A DNA stretch of 64,000 nt from Siphonodentalium dalli (lineage: Eukaryota > Mollusca > Scaphopoda > Gadilida > Siphonodentaliidae), in assembly GCA_032622095.1 (NCBI GenBank), contig CP136064.1, positions 184,866,209-184,930,208 on the forward strand, written 5' to 3'. Made by a program: the position numbers and the translations under genes. Of this stretch, positions 1 through 12,121 are shown piece by piece. Positions within the stretch are counted from its first letter, which is position 1; each line of letters begins with the position of its first letter. The notes beneath the pieces are model-generated. The model was not told the DNA's origin. It ran no database searches and saw only the letters and a list, made by a program, of their open reading frames with translations.

Positions 1-905
1 GGTTATTTGCCTTCATGGGTTTTTTCCTTACTCTGTCACGTTTTCGTATCTCAAAACGGATGTCCGAATTGAACCAAATTTTGTCGGAGGTTCTTACTGT
101 AACGTATGATTGTGGAATTGCTTTCGCCATTATGGACAGGAATTCTAGTTGAAAGTTATTGGCAGCTGTGTTCACATCAGGTGCACTTGTTATGAGGTCA
201 TCCCAGTCGACATGGGCAAGTAGATTTTTTGCACGAGAAAAATCTCCCTTTCTGTAGTTCCATAATTGTCTTAGAAATGATACTGCGGTCGTATTTTGAA
301 ATGAAATTGTGGCATATACACCTAGGTGGTCTGAAACTCCGAGATCTAGGACATCGGCGTCTATTAAACGGAGTGAGTTTGAGGTCAAAATTGGGTGCTG
401 GTCACTCTAGTGGGGACTGTTACAGCATTTTTCATGCTGAAACCATCCGTTATCTGTTTCAACTTCGATGAATCATCCATGAAATTTGTGTTAAAATCCC
501 CTGCGATGACTACATATTCGGATATATCAAGAGCGTCTGAAATTTAGGATTCCAGGAGTCCCCCAATAATTTTAGGAACAAAATTGATCAGATCTGTACG
601 ATATTCCAAGAACAATGCGAGTTTTCTTTGAGTGGATTTAGAACCAGAGACAAGAAGAGTCAAATTCCAATTCAGGTTTACGATTAAATATTAAGAGGTC
701 AGCGAACATTACACATATTCCGCCACCCTTTGAATCACGGTCTTTGCGAATGGGGGTACAATATCCATCGATTTCTAGTTGGTTAGAAGGGTAAGATTGG
801 TCAAGATGTGTTTCAGTGAAACATAGAATGTCAAATTCGTTTATACGGTCTGCAATTTTTTCAAGTTTATTTCGTATACTCCTTACGTTATAGTGAAAAA
901 GCGAG
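1..905 (-). pseudogene. Non-LTR retrotransposon endonuclease fragment, broken
   Basis: Read on the minus strand from about 900 down to 1, this is an AP-endonuclease-type domain of a CR1/L2/Jockey-like LINE. Visible blocks in order are YNVRSIRNKLEKI near 840-895, FTETHLDQ near 800-825, GGGICVMF near 700-730, IAGDFN near 490-505 and SDHLGVYA near 315-335; GDFN and SDH are signature blocks of this nuclease. After SDH the frame continues through WNYRKGDF and WDDLITSAP to KIWFNSDIRFEIRKRDR, the usual linker before the reverse transcriptase, which would lie left of the window. The middle part (about 510-690) needs frame changes and carries stops, so the copy is dead. Family assignment rests on these motifs; the exact clade is not resolved. 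Confidence 0.85.
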
Positions 906-1464
906 ATCGAATTCTCAGCGTTATAGTATGTGACAAAGGACCCGGGTTTTTATGGATATCGCCTGATAATTGTAATAGAAAGAATGTAATAAGAAAAATC
1001 GACCTTGCGTTTGGTGGAGTAAAGCATTTTCCGAAGTGAAGGCTGCTGTTTTGTTTTTACAGTTTTAGATGCTAACGGTCGTTTTGCTGAGTCGAAGATA
1101 CCTATTGCTGCCCTATATATATTGACTCAAGACACACGTAATTTCAGACGGTGGTTTGAAACTAGGATAGGGAAGCAAATGGACTCCGACTCGACGAGCA
1201 ATACAACTAGTGGCATCTCACAAATGGACATGACTGTTCTTACATTCTGGGTATTCTGGATAACTGGAAACATGAATGAAGTAAATGAGTAATCAAACAT
1301 TATCAATGCATAGAAAATAGAAAACATGATGGAGACATAGGGACAAATATATACATGCTGATTTTGGGTGGTGATTGGTATGAGGGGGTTTTCGGCTATT
1401 ACTGGGTATAGCTGTGTTCAACAAATTATGGATTTGCGCTTGAGCTTGATTGTTAGCATGGGAT
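906..1464. other. No recognised feature
   Basis: AT-rich sequence between the retrotransposon fragment and a G/C-tract repeat. Short open frames on both strands show no motif, no splice context and no similarity I recognise. It may include the 5' untranslated part of the LINE fragment. Confidence 0.4.
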
Positions 1465-1600
1465 ATTCGTCGGGTTAATCAGGGGGGAGTCTGGAAAAAA
1501 ATTGCACATATAGGGCAAAAAAAAAGTTTTTGGGGACCCACCCCCCCCCCCCTTTCTCATGTTTTTATCAAAATTTCAGAGTTTTTTTTTAGCCGTTCTT
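1465..1600 (+). repeat. Degenerate G/C-tract dispersed repeat, copy 1
   Basis: The copy begins at GGGTTAATCAGGGGGGAGTC, runs through an A-tract block (GGAAAAAAATTGCA) and reaches GGGGACCCACCCCCC. The same block order recurs inverted at 2640-2740 and in looser form near 5900-6030 and 7140-7250. I do not recognise the family. Terminal repeats are not visible, so the ends are approximate. Confidence 0.55.
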
Positions 1601-1979
1601 CAATAACTGTGTTAACTGCCTTTCAATCCCATTCCACTATCATTTTTTTGGTGCAAACTCTTGCTGTGTACAATTAAGACTCAAGCAATAACATGCTTAA
1701 TTGGTAAACACAGATCAGAAAAACTAAAAATAAACTGTATTTCCAGGTGTTTCCTGGTGTTTTCAGTATCTAACAACAATAATAAAGCATTGAGTAGGTA
1801 CACTATATGTCACAAATCGCCCTAGACCCCATTATAGCTTTAATATATCGAGTATGTTGTGTTTGACAGAGAACACTGGCCAGTGTAAATAGTGGTAAAC
1901 AGGTCAGGGGTTCCATAATTATTTGTGCATGACCAAAGAACTCTTTAGTCTTATCCACCGGGGTGGGGTGGGGGAGGGG

Positions 1980-2480
1980 AATTGTTTTTGGTTAGGTATA
2001 CACCTAGATATATGGTTATTATACCCCCCGATATTAGTCTCGAGCCGTCCGTGCGTCAGTCCGTACAAACATTGCGCATTATAACTCAAGAGTCGGTTGT
2101 CATATTTTGATGCCATATGGCATGGTGACAGACCAGAAATGGGGAACGAATATGCATAATATCACGGGTTGTGACCATCAATGCCTACCAGAGGTATGGG
2201 CCCTGTTAGACTTTATGAAATTCAGTCCGTACAATGTTTTTACAATATAAGTTAAGTGTCAGTTGTCGAATTTTGATGTGGTTTGGTATGGTGATAGACC
2301 AGAATGATAGGGGAAGGATGTATGCACATATTACTGCATATCACAGGTTTCGCCTATCAATGCATACAAGAGTTACCGGCCGTGTTCCATCCGTAAACAC
2401 GTTTTGCATTATTATAACTCAACCATGGGTTAAGTTTCCTGAACGCTATTACGGTGGTCCACTGTGAAGTGGGCCGGGAT
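1980..2480 (+). repeat. Degenerate ~185 bp tandem repeat
   Basis: Two diverged units follow each other, each with CAGTCCGTACAA, then TATAACTCAAG or TATAAGTTAAG, then GGTGACAGACCAGAA or GGTGATAGACCAGAA, then ATCACGGGTT or ATCACAGGTT. They start near 2055 and 2222, with a third partial unit near 2385. Related wording (CCATGGGTTGTCGGATCAGAATGAAAT) appears in the FYVE-gene intron near 32556, so the family is dispersed. No coding capacity is visible. Confidence 0.6.
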
Positions 2481-2639
2481 CCTGTGAAATCCAGAATGTT
2501 GCTAAATCTGAGGCTAAAGAGTCACTATAGCTGCATATATAGCCCTATACCAACAATCATGGTACTAACATGCTTACAAACAACATTACATGGTCAGTAC
2601 TTGTAAATTGTTTGAAATAAAACCATTTTGGAAAAAAAT

Positions 2640-2740
2640 TACAAGCACGATTTTTTCGGCCTCCACCACCCACCCACCCCGGCCCTATATATGGATTTTT
2701 TTTGCAGACTCCCCCCTGGGTTAATCCGAAATAAGTGGGA
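2640..2740 (-). repeat. Degenerate G/C-tract dispersed repeat, copy 2 (inverted)
   Basis: The inverted counterpart of the copy at 1465: CCACCCACCCACCCCGGCCC, then CTATATATGG, a T-tract, then GACTCCCCCCTGGGTTAATC. Open frames here are frames through the G/C tracts and not genes. Confidence 0.55.
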
Positions 2741-3301
2741 GATAAAAGCAGTTTCATTGGTGAGGAAAACAACACAGGAATACACATTATGAGCATGTGT
2801 GGATAGGCCTACAAAGGAGGTTATATAGTTTAGCCACACCCGATTGATTCTGGGCACATTATGCTAAGGATTGCATTCACTCACCGAAAGGGTCAAAATT
2901 TAATACAAGGAACTGTTATCCAGTGTGTATCCCCGTTAAATTGGTTAGCATGTGTTAGATAATATATATAGGCCACTCCAGCCTTGCGAAACCGGGATTT
3001 ATGTCGGTACGGCCTGCCATAATACCATGCGTGTGCATTGTTAACGCCCATCAGGTGTATACTGGTGGGCAATTTTTAGATCGCTGTGTCTGTGGACGTT
3101 TTATAAATAGATAATCGGTTTTTCCGGTTTTGACAATTCGCAGTAGGTCCCTATTTGCGGAAGTCCCCGAATTCGCGGAGTTCCTCTAAAATTGTCGAAA
3201 TATATTGATTTTAATGAGGGAACGGGTGCGTATATCTCAATTGATGCGTATTTTAAACAAATAACGACACGATCATCATAATAGTGGTTTGTTCTATCAA
3301 T
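2741..3301. other. No recognised feature
   Basis: Unique-looking AT-rich spacer. No motif-bearing open frame, RNA gene or terminal repeat was seen. Confidence 0.35.
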
Positions 3302-3334
3302 CATATCATCATCATCATCATCATCATCACCATA
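3302..3334. repeat. (ATC)n microsatellite
   Basis: About nine consecutive ATC/CAT triplets. They produce a poly-His run in one plus frame and a poly-Asp run in a minus frame. Neither flanking frame looks coding. Confidence 0.9.
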
Positions 3335-4572
3335 ATACGGAACAAGTCTTGCGACTTTTCGTCCCAATAACATTACTAGCAATGCTGTTTACAAATATAT
3401 GTATCGCCATTCGATATTTACTTGTTTACTTTAGTAAAAAGGGAAATAGTATTCAACCAACTGATAGCCTGAAAATTATTTATAACCCATTGGGAGCCCG
3501 TGGGGTCGTGAAGTGAATTTAATATAATCTTGAGGGCGTTACCATTTCTGATTATGGTTTTCTTGTTGATATTGTGCTTGAAATTAATAGCGCGGAAAGA
3601 TGAGTCGTGACAAGTGGACTTTACATGGATCGACACAATTAGGTCGACTTAACACATCGTGATCATGCGATATGCTGCCTGTGACCGTTCAAGTTGGCCT
3701 GATACTGTGTGAAGCTTTTCAACGTGGGTGTTTCAGTTTGAATCAGTTTTGGCTATACTTCCAGTGTTGTGAATCATGTATATTCAGCACATGGATTAAC
3801 TGCATGTTATAGTCAACGTGGACTTGTTCTTCTGAGGTGGAAAAGGTCGATAGCGACGAGAATGTCTGGGTTTAGTTCACATATTGATATAGGTGAGTTA
3901 TACCCGGTAATGATCTGACATTTTAAAGATTTCATCTGTATTCAGTAACAGTGACGTCAAGCGGGATGGCTGGGGTGGTAACATGTTCTATAAGTGGCTG
4001 TGGTATATGAAAATATTTTCCCTCAACAAAATAGATATATAGATATGAGATATAACAGTTACATTGGGTTTCAGACATCATTTGGTGAAATGGTATGTGG
4101 GGGGGGGGGGTGGGTCACACAGCCAATGTTAATGAACATAGGAAAACATCACCCACAGCCAATGTTTTTCTTCTTTTTTTTCTATTTTAAAGGCTAAAAT
4201 TTTCTGGTTTTTTTTACAGCAATAATTATATATATATGGAACCCAATATGTGTCTACTTAGAGAGGCTAAATGTTTTTATGCAACATATGCACATCTTTA
4301 GTGCTTTATTATTTCTTAGCGTGGCTCATCAGAAATGTCAAATATATATGCTATTTAAAAATTGGCAGTGTGACCTCCCATGTGCGGTTTGCACAGTCAC
4401 ATGATATATGTAATATATATCTCAGATATAATATATACAGGTAGTGTATGAAAAAGGTGGAGAGAAAACACAAACAAACATACCACACAAAATTGTGACA
4501 TAGACAGTTATAGATTATATACATTTAACCTTTTCATGGAAGGATCTGCACTGGTGTGGCATTGAAGATCCC
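3335..4572. other. No gene recognised; short G and T tracts
   Basis: Holds a 12-base G tract followed by GGGTCACACAGCCAATG near 4098-4125, with the last words repeated near 4155, and a T tract near 4170-4185. The 4370-4520 stretch is a run of TATATA-rich sequence. No coding motif was found. Confidence 0.35.
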
Positions 4573-4751
4573 GCGTCAGTGCATTATCCCATATATGCGA
4601 GCCTCCCACTGGGGGCCTCGCAGATATAAGAGAATGCACCGGTTTACACGGTTTACGTAGATATTGTTATTATTGTTTTATGCCAATGCATTCTCTCGCA
4701 TATGCAAGACTCACCATGGGAGACTCGGCTATATAAGAGAACGCACTGGCG
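4573..4751. repeat. Pair of short palindromes (TATATAAG hairpins)
   Basis: Two imperfect palindromes of about 70 bp, at 4573-4639 and 4681-4751. Each has an arm like GCATTCTCTCGCATATGC and its complement ending in TATATAAGAGAATGCA, around a short GC-rich loop (CTCCCACTGGGGGCC and CACCATGGGAG). The same palindrome, better preserved and also in a pair, lies at 59581-59658 and 59738-59806. The pairing suggests the two palindromes form one mobile unit with a spacer. Confidence 0.75.
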
Positions 4752-4847
4752 CAGGGTTTTCGCAACATTTCAGAAGCTCCAGTCATACAGAGGTTAACAT
4801 AATTTTGACATGAATATATGCATACGTGTGTACCAGTATATCTATCT

Positions 4848-5060
4848 TAAAGCCACATGGCGGTTTGCGCTCCAAAATACACAAAATAATATTCGCTTTT
4901 GAAATTTTCCCGGTATTAAAATAGGTAGATAAATACCCAAACTACCTTTCTACGACCAACATATGTCCCATAAAGACGCATTCAAGTCATGAAAATTACA
5001 ACAAAATCGTACTCTTTGGGTCCCGAACATTTTTTCCAACCTGCCATTTTGGATGATGCA
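4848..5060 (+). repeat. Dispersed repeat, homologous to 59318-59900
   Basis: From AAAGCCACATGGCGGTTTGC through CATAAAGACGCATTCAAG to TTTGGGTCCCGAACA this segment matches, block for block, the split segment at 59318-59430 plus 59837-59895. The left edge has TTAAAGCC, which resembles the TTAA borders of other MITEs here. The right edge is not clear. Confidence 0.55.
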
Positions 5061-5800
5061 TTTAACCACCGACAACAGCCGCGGATTTCCGGGTGTATTC
5101 GTAAATAAGCTTCCCTAGCGTGAGAAAAATGGTCCCTGTTGACAAGAATTTAATGATAGGACGGTCATCCTGAATTTATCCGAGACGTGGCGATGGTGCG
5201 ATTGGGGGAGGGTGTTCAGAAAGGAACATAATATTACTTATACATGTATAATAAGTAATTATGTTGAGATGCATTTGTATTTAAATTCAATCCAACATCA
5301 TTATCGTAGTAAATTGCATGATTTGCAGTATATGCTGAATATATTTCTTATAGAATATAGGAATGGGTCGCCAAGTATTAGATCATGTCATGAATTTATA
5401 CTATGTCTACCCTAGAGATCATATTCAACCAGTTAAAAATATGGGAACGTTTTAATTTTCTGACTGAGAACTTTATAGCATTGAAAAAACAACTCAGTGA
5501 CTATATATATTTATTTTTACTTGTTCCTTCATAATATATTTCTCAATAGGGTGTGTCACTCCAGATTGCATGATTTGTCTGACTTTTGTGAGTCGACATC
5601 GACTCAACACAGTGACATATTTCATGCAAAATCGAGCTGGGATCCTCTTGAACTACGTACACAGTGGAATATACACTATTTACTGAGGAACGATATTAAC
5701 TAAGAATATATTAACTGCACTGGTTTTTTAAAAATGTTTATAAACTTCCCTATCTGAACATGAAAAATTTCACATTACTTGGAACTGGTGTAGAATTATC
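5061..5800. other. No recognised feature
   Basis: Several open frames of 60-70 codons occur, but their composition follows the local AT bias and they lack splice sites or motifs. No repeat boundary was seen. Confidence 0.35.
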
Positions 5801-5805
5801 TCTAC

Positions 5806-6060
5806 GGGCGTAGCCAGGGTAGAGATTCATGATAGACAGGCGGGGAGAGTGTGTACACACGTAGCATTTGAACTGTGTTAATTATCTACTTGGATTAACT
5901 GTTTTGAATATATTCACCAGGGGGGGGGGGTGCCAGGAAAAAAATTACAGATACAAGGTGGACATTTTGTGTTTTTCAGTGTTGGGGACCCACCACCCCG
6001 GGAGCGTAAGTTTTTTCCACCCAGGTCTGGAACACCCACCCCCAAAATTGATGAAAATCT
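5806..6060 (+). repeat. Degenerate G/C-tract dispersed repeat, copy 3
   Basis: Starts at GGGCGTAGCCAGGGTAGAG, continues with CCAGGGGGGGGGGTGCCAGG, an A-tract with TTACAGAT, and TTGGGGACCCACCACCCCGG. It matches the block order of copies at 1465 and 7130. The GGCGTAGCCAGGG start is common in dispersed repeats of marine invertebrate genomes (recall, unchecked). Confidence 0.5.
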
Positions 6061-6411
6061 TGTAAATTCTACTAAATAATGTGTTGTTGGCAGGGTAAGG
6101 GTATCTCATTGTGTCTGCGCTGGAACTGAGAGAACGCTGATCAAGTACACCCACAAAAAATAAACAAACAAAGCACATGGCTGAAAAATATGCCAACAAA
6201 ACCAGTGACAAAACCTTTATAAACCCAAATATTTATGGTTATAAAGGTAAAATACCCACTTTAACAGGATAGTTGTGTCCCTTATTAGCAATAGGTTAAA
6301 ATATGTGCATGTGTCAAGTAAAAACACCATCAATTTGATTAAATAAACAGTTCCAGTCCTCTCCGTGTGGGAAATCACTGGTGAGCAATGAGGAGCTCCC
6401 CTTAAAATCAT

Positions 6412-6590
6412 TCTAGGCGAGTGGCGAGTAGCTCTCCTACAAAATGTCGAGGCGAGTAGTATCCCAGCATGAGATGCCGAAGGCATCTCCTGAAGGCCTG
6501 AGGGGCAGAGTATGGGATGGGTGAGGGGGCCTCCATCGGAAATTTTTGAAAATTAGATGCTCTGAAATTGAATCTGGAGCCTTTTAATGA
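6412..6590. repeat. Possible degenerate dispersed repeat
   Basis: A GC-richer island within AT-rich sequence, with CTGAAGGCCTGAGGGGCAG, GGGGCCTCCATCGGAAATTT and GAAAATTAGATGCTCTGAAA. The wording resembles a repeat common in marine genomes. No second copy was found in this window, so the call is weak. Confidence 0.3.
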
Positions 6591-6599
6591 TCCAATCAG

Positions 6600-7125
6600 T
6601 GAACAACACGTTATTATGTGACTTAAGTCACTGTAGTCATGTATCGACATCGACCATGTACGTCGACCACGTGGTCACTGTATTTATCGTTTATTCAATA
6701 TCTTGACTGATATCATTAATATAAACAAATGAGGCCAACGGTTTTTTGGCTTTTTGACAGCAAATCAATCTAATGGGTCACACATTAGCGGTATTTATTT
6801 AAAAGTACTAGGGTTTCCAGGGTTTCCAGTGGGATTTCAAGGAATGAGGGAACCAAGAACTTTTAAGCAATATGAATTTCTATGTTAGAGGATACCTGCG
6901 TGTATAATAAGTTTAAAAAGCCATGATAAACTATGAGAAAAGATGAGAATGGATTTTTTTCATTGCATTTTTTCTTCGACCAAAACCGGACCCACCCCAT
7001 GGTTTCAACTGTTAAAGGGAGAAAATTGTGGACAAACAATTAAAATATAGAGCCCCCTCTTTAAGGCTATAGCATGCACTACTATATGAATATGATTGTT
7101 TCAATTTATTTTGAAGCTGTAATTT
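6600..7125. other. No recognised feature
   Basis: AT-rich spacer with the words GGGTTTCCAGGGTTTCCAG near 6810 and GACCCACCCCATGG near 6990, the latter perhaps a trace of the G/C-tract repeat. No gene was found. Confidence 0.3.
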
Positions 7126-7129
7126 GTCT

Positions 7130-7265
7130 TAGAATGATTTTGGAAAAAAATTGCATGACATTAGAAAAAATCTGCATTCCGGGCTCGGGGACACCCACCC
7201 ACCCGGTCCTTGTATTCTGTAATTTTGTTCCGACCCCCCCCCCCCCTGTATTCACACGGAAAAAT
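7130..7265 (+). repeat. Degenerate G/C-tract dispersed repeat, copy 4
   Basis: Contains GGAAAAAAATTGCATGACA, then GGGGACACCCACCCACCC and a 14-base C tract. This is the same order as the copy at 1465-1600. Confidence 0.5.
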
Positions 7266-7810
7266 TAGATATCAAATGAAAGTAGAAGATGTCAGCTTTG
7301 TGTTCCGCACTGCTGTATAATTTGAAAGTTGTGTCGTGGGAACGGCCTGTAATCAATGTAGACACATTTTGAGGAAAAATAATTTAAAACAAATTTAATC
7401 CTATTCTACTACTGAAACCGATGGTGAAGACGCTGTTTTTGTTGTTATTGTTCATGTCTATTTTCTAACTATTCCAATATCAAATGGGGTAACAGGTGTG
7501 ATATGGCCATGTTGGGACAGACATTCTACATAATTATATGGTTTACGACTATTCATTGATTGTGTACATTTCATTTTATTACTAACTTGGAGATAGTTGG
7601 TGCACATAAAGCCACCTATCACAGAAAATCAGCATTTTTTCAATACCAATTATTGTCATCATGGATGCCATTTTGAATAGAACATTTTGCTCTAAGCGGA
7701 TTTATCAGTTTTTGGATATGTAAAAGAGGATATGATTACTATTCCTCTTCAAAATGGAATAAAAAACAATTTAGTCCAAATATTTACATGTCTTCCAGGT
7801 GTTTTAAATT

Positions 7811-7907
7811 AAACTGATGGTGAAATAAAATAAACGAATTTTGAGTGCTCCAAGCAACTAAATTGATGGTGAAATAAAATAAACGAATTTTGAGTGCTCC
7901 AAGCAAC
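7811..7907. repeat. 49 bp tandem duplication
   Basis: The segment beginning TGATGGTGAAATAAAATAAA and ending AGTGCTCCAAGCAAC occurs twice in a row with a period of 49 bases and essentially no differences. The event is therefore recent. No coding context. Confidence 0.9.
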
Positions 7908-8044
7908 CTATATGTACTGGTTGTGTCTATATATATAGACTCTAAACTCCACACGGATGCCAGTATGTCACCAGGAAAGTGACAGTTTTCAATATCGTTC
8001 CTTTTTATTAGAGGTAGAAACATATTTTCCCAATTTTCATTTCC

Positions 8045-8400
8045 GTCCTAAATTAGTGTTTCTCTGACTTCGGGGGTTAACACAATATTAGACTTGAGTC
8101 GAGGACCCCACCCACCAAAGCTCAGAGTTATCAGATATCAATTTTTTATATCCTTTATTTTTCAACACCTGTTGGTACTCAATCCGATCAGACGCTCCTA
8201 AATTACTATTTCATTGGTTTCGGGGGTAAAATATATTTGACTCGAGCTCAGAATGATCAGATATCGATTGTTGAAGTTTGTTATTTCTCGAGATGTGTAA
8301 TAACATGTGGCCCAGAAACATGTGGTCAAACGGAGGGTCTCGGACAAAATTGCGGATGAAGATGGATAACTCTAAAGTCAAGTGGTATTACGGTAAATTT
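8045..8400. repeat. Diverged fragments of TTAA-MITE family K2
   Basis: Blocks diagnostic of family K2 (see 17405-17881) are present out of one continuous order: TTCGGGGGTTAACAC, GACTTGAGTCGAGGACCCC, AAAGCTCAGAGTTATCAGAT, then GGTACTCAATCCGATCAGA, TTCGGGGGTAAAATATATTT and GCGGATGAAGATGGATAACT. At least two pieces lie next to each other, and the terminal TTAA borders are lost. Confidence 0.65.
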
Positions 8401-8489
8401 TTGTGATACTTTTACATCCTTGTCAACAGAGGTTATTATTCTCGCATGGACAAATAACATTCAACGGAAACACATTATCGCGTACCGAA

Positions 8490-8700
8490 AATGATAGAGA
8501 CGCTGGGGAAACTTGGAAAATATTACGTCACAAACATGGCGGTATCAAGAATGCACTTATTTCCGAAAACACACGAACGCTGCCGGCATCACTCGGAAGA
8601 TGGGCTGATTAGAAAATTTTTACCGGAACAGCGAAACGATATCAAATTTACGCAAAAATATAACTATATCGGCGAATTAGCTCGGGAATAGTTTGCATAT
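8490..8700 (+). promoter_or_regulatory. Possible promoter patch: CRE half site plus YY1-like ATGGCGG
   Basis: TTACGTCA at 8523-8530 (a CREB/ATF-type half site) lies six bases before ATGGCGG at 8536-8542, a word found in YY1 sites that often overlap transcription or translation starts. A short open frame of 52 codons starts at the ATG, but it has no recognisable domain and the frame is unremarkable. I treat this only as a candidate start region. No gene can be attached to it. Confidence 0.25.
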
Positions 8701-11139
8701 GCATGTTTTGAGACCCCTTTTCTCGAATTACGTATACATACATTTTAGGGTTCGAATGAGCCATGTCCGTTTAACATAATTGGTTCATTTATTTATTTAT
8801 TATTTTTTTTCTGGATCAGAGGAAGTCCATTGATTTTCCTAAGAATTGAGTCATGTACGTATTATAATATTTAATATTAATCTGTGTGCATGGAGCTGAC
8901 ACTGCCATGACCAGGTAAATTCTTAATTACCTTGCAGCATAAAATTGACAATGAAATCATGGAAGGAATTGAAAATTGTTGTGTAGGTGGGACTAAGTGC
9001 TAGTAATATGTAACGCCTTCATTGGCCAGTGGGTTAGGTTATTATTTTATTTTTTTGGTTACTGTTTACAGGATTTTACTCCATGAGTAATTTATCATAA
9101 GTAGTGTCAACTAGTACTTAGTTATATTCCAAACTGAGATATAAGCCAAAATAGATCATTCCCAACATAGAGAAGTTCTTAGAAATTCTTCAAGACCTAG
9201 AATTGATAAACTGGTCCAAACAGGTTACCAAGTTTCATGTGAAAATATTGGGGACATCTGATCCAAAATAAAAAATACCCTTGAGTATTAATCATTTATG
9301 ATAAGTAGTTGTGGTGTTTTTGTTTTGTTTTATTTTATTAATAATTATGCAAAATTTTAATTAGAATTCATCATTAGGCCATCACATTTCATCGTTATTT
9401 CAGTCAAAATTGTTACCAAACACACATAATTTTTGGTGTCAACCTATTTGAAGTTTATTTACTTCATTGCTAACAACGGTGCTGTTGCAGATTAGTCTAC
9501 CTTGGAATTGGTACTTCATGATTGTTTTTCATTTTGTGAGTTGTGATGTATTTATAGTTTTTGATACATGCAAGGAACATTTTTGGGTGTTCCATTAGGG
9601 GGTGACTATATATACTGTGTATCAATGCTACCCCATACGCTAGGTATATGTATGGATTCTCTTGTTTGAGTTGTGTTAACCTATTGTAAGTTCATTATCT
9701 TTGTTGAGTGCAACAAAGCTGTTACAGTTAGTCTAACTTAGGAATGGCACCCTTTGTTTCTTGTTCATTTTGTGAATCATGATCAATTTATAATTTGAGA
9801 TAGTTAGAGGTACATGCATGGGACACGCTCGGTGTACATATTATAGCTATCCCTCGTTTTAAATTTATGTCATTTGGGTTTTCACTTATTTTTATTTATT
9901 TAATTAAATTTATTTATTTATTTAATTATTCATTTAAATATTTATTTATTTATATTTTGCTCGTTACGAGCTATACACTCATTAATATATAGCATACAAT
10001 AATGCAAGCTTGTAACATGGTAACTTCTGGAAATGATTTGCTAGGTCATAAAAAAATTGACGGTTTTGATGGGACAAACTAAAATTAAATAAAAAAAAAA
10101 CAACATTGTTATGTGTTTGTGGGTAAATCTGGATACATCTTTATTAAGCACCTCTGTCGTTTGATGAATATGTCTCAAGAGTCAGTACTAATTGATGGAT
10201 TAGGGTTCTTTTCTTACCATCACAATGCACTTTCACTAAGTTGTAAATATATGATGAACAATTGTATAGATAGTCGGGAACATGTGTAATCGTAAATGTG
10301 GAAGCTTGGTTTGGGTTGACACCAGAAACTTAGTAATAATTGCAACCGAATTGGTATACTAGTAGCTAACCTTTCTACTACCTTAGAACCTGAGTCTACT
10401 TCTGTTTATAGACAAGCCAAATGATATTACTACTTTATTCTATTTGATATTTCCAAATTGGGCTACGCGAAAGTCGCAAAGGTTCACATGCAGTCCCAAG
10501 TGTTTGTACTAATACACACTATATGCACATGGGTTCACCACATCGATTGTATTCTTCGAATTCGTCTTTTTTGTTGACTTTTCTGGCATCATATTTAGCA
10601 CTGCTGTCAATGGGGAAATTGCTGAATGTTGTGTCATGCAGGCAATAGACACGATATGCCTCATTGTTTGTCGATAAACGACACTTATCAATTAACCATG
10701 AGTATACAAGTATGAAGCTGTGTAGTGGATTGGACAACACTTTATATCGGTCGTCGCGGTTGTCGTGTTACTGAGACCAAAATGTTGGTGCGCTTGGTTT
10801 TAGTTTGGTGTATTTTAGAACATTTGTTAGCGTATAATTATTTTGGTCTCCCATCAATATACATATAACGCAATAGTACCCATAGTTCGAAAACGATGTC
10901 CAGTTTACTACACATGTACTTCATTGGCATCGCATCTTTTGAATTCATAACTGGGAGGAACTGAGATTTATGATTAGTTGATTTAACACTCCAATAGCAC
11001 AGCAAAATACCAAACTAGAGTGTTAACATGAACATATATTCAAGGAAAGTCATATACATATGCGCCGAGATGGCGGTTAAGTTAGTATATTAGTGTACTG
11101 CGGCATAGAAGCTGGTTCATTATTTCTAAATAGTTAAAT
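8701..11139. other. AT-rich spacer with ATTT low-complexity tract
   Basis: No gene, RNA or transposon boundary was recognised. Between about 9885 and 9955 the sequence is a run of TTTA/ATTT units. Near 9440-9545 and again near 9670-9780 the words CAACCTATTTGAAGTT / TTAACCTATTGTAAGTT, CTGTTRCAG.TTAGTCTA and TTCATTTTGTGA recur in the same order, a diverged ~240 bp tandem repeat. Confidence 0.45.
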
Positions 11140-11335
11140 CTAAATAAATCATCATCGCCGTCACATCGTCATCATCAACACTATCAATCACCAGCAGCAT
11201 AATCGGTGTCATGATCGGTGTCGCCTTCTTCATTGTCGTCATCATCCGCACCACCATCTTCATCGTGATTGTCATCAGTATTGTCGTCGTGGGCATCATC
11301 ATCTCATCATTGTCGCCGTCAATATAAACTGCAAT
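11140..11335. repeat. Degenerate ATC/GTC trinucleotide repeat
   Basis: About 190 bases of interrupted ATC, GTC and CAC triplets. Read on the minus strand, part of it gives an Asp/Glu-rich frame, but the frame shifts at the CATCATCATCTCATCATTG interruption and there is no start or splice context. I call it a repeat and not an exon. Confidence 0.75.
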
Positions 11336-11619
11336 AGTGATATATTTTCACATCGGCGCAATCGTGGTGGACATCGAATATTCACAACAGCCGAGCGAGT
11401 AGCGATGAATTTTAAAAATGTAGCCAAACATAACTCGTTTAATTCAAAAACAATCATTCAAATTCAAGCTATGTGGCTGGTGTGGAATAATATACAACAG
11501 CCACAGTATGCATCTGGTACATCGGCTGCATATAAGAGGAAGTTAACACTTACTGGGAAAAAATCATATGTACGGGAAGCAACATTATACAAATAATGAT
11601 ATCACTACACGTGGTATCA

Positions 11620-12121
11620 TTAAAGGTACGGTTGGCCTTGGCGGTGGGTATCCTGTGAAAATATTTCCACCCGTCAAAAACCGCTACAAACAGAAAGAAC
11701 AACAAAATGTAGACAGACTTTGTCCGTATACAAATAAGAAATATCGCATAAACAGTATGTTATTGTCATATTTTTGACCATTGTTATGTAAACAAAAGCA
11801 TAAAAAGTTACTTTTCTGGTGTTTGTTTATATTATGATGGTAAACATAAAGAGCGTTCTTTGTGGGTGAATTCCTGATATGGAACGAATAAAGAGCGTTT
11901 ATGCCATTTGTGTGTGATTAGCCAGCAGCATTGTGTTGTCTTCTGTAACACAATCAGGCTCTTGCTTAGGTAAAATATAGTAAATCTTTATGATAACATG
12001 CTGTTTTCGCGATGGTCATGGTATATATCAACGAAACTGTATGCGTTTTAATGTTTTTCTGTTTACGGTGATTGGAACAAATATGAATATTTTCGACAAC
12101 TAAGGCCTCACGTGCCTTTAA
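11620..12121. mobile_element. TTAA-flanked MITE, family K1, copy 1
   Basis: A 502 bp copy bordered by TTAA on both sides, with termini AGGTACGGTTGGCCTTGGCG and, inverted at the right, AGGCACGTGAGGCC. Internal landmarks shared with the other four copies are CAGAAAGAA, GTTATGTAAACAAAAGCA, AAAGAGCGTT and GGAACAAATATGAATATT. TTAA duplications with AGG-type ends fit Kolobok- or piggyBac-mobilised MITEs. No transposase is encoded. Confidence 0.8.

Noticed and set aside
11140-11335. Acidic Asp/Glu-rich minus-strand frame
   Set aside because: It is an interrupted trinucleotide repeat; the frame shifts inside it and has no exon borders.
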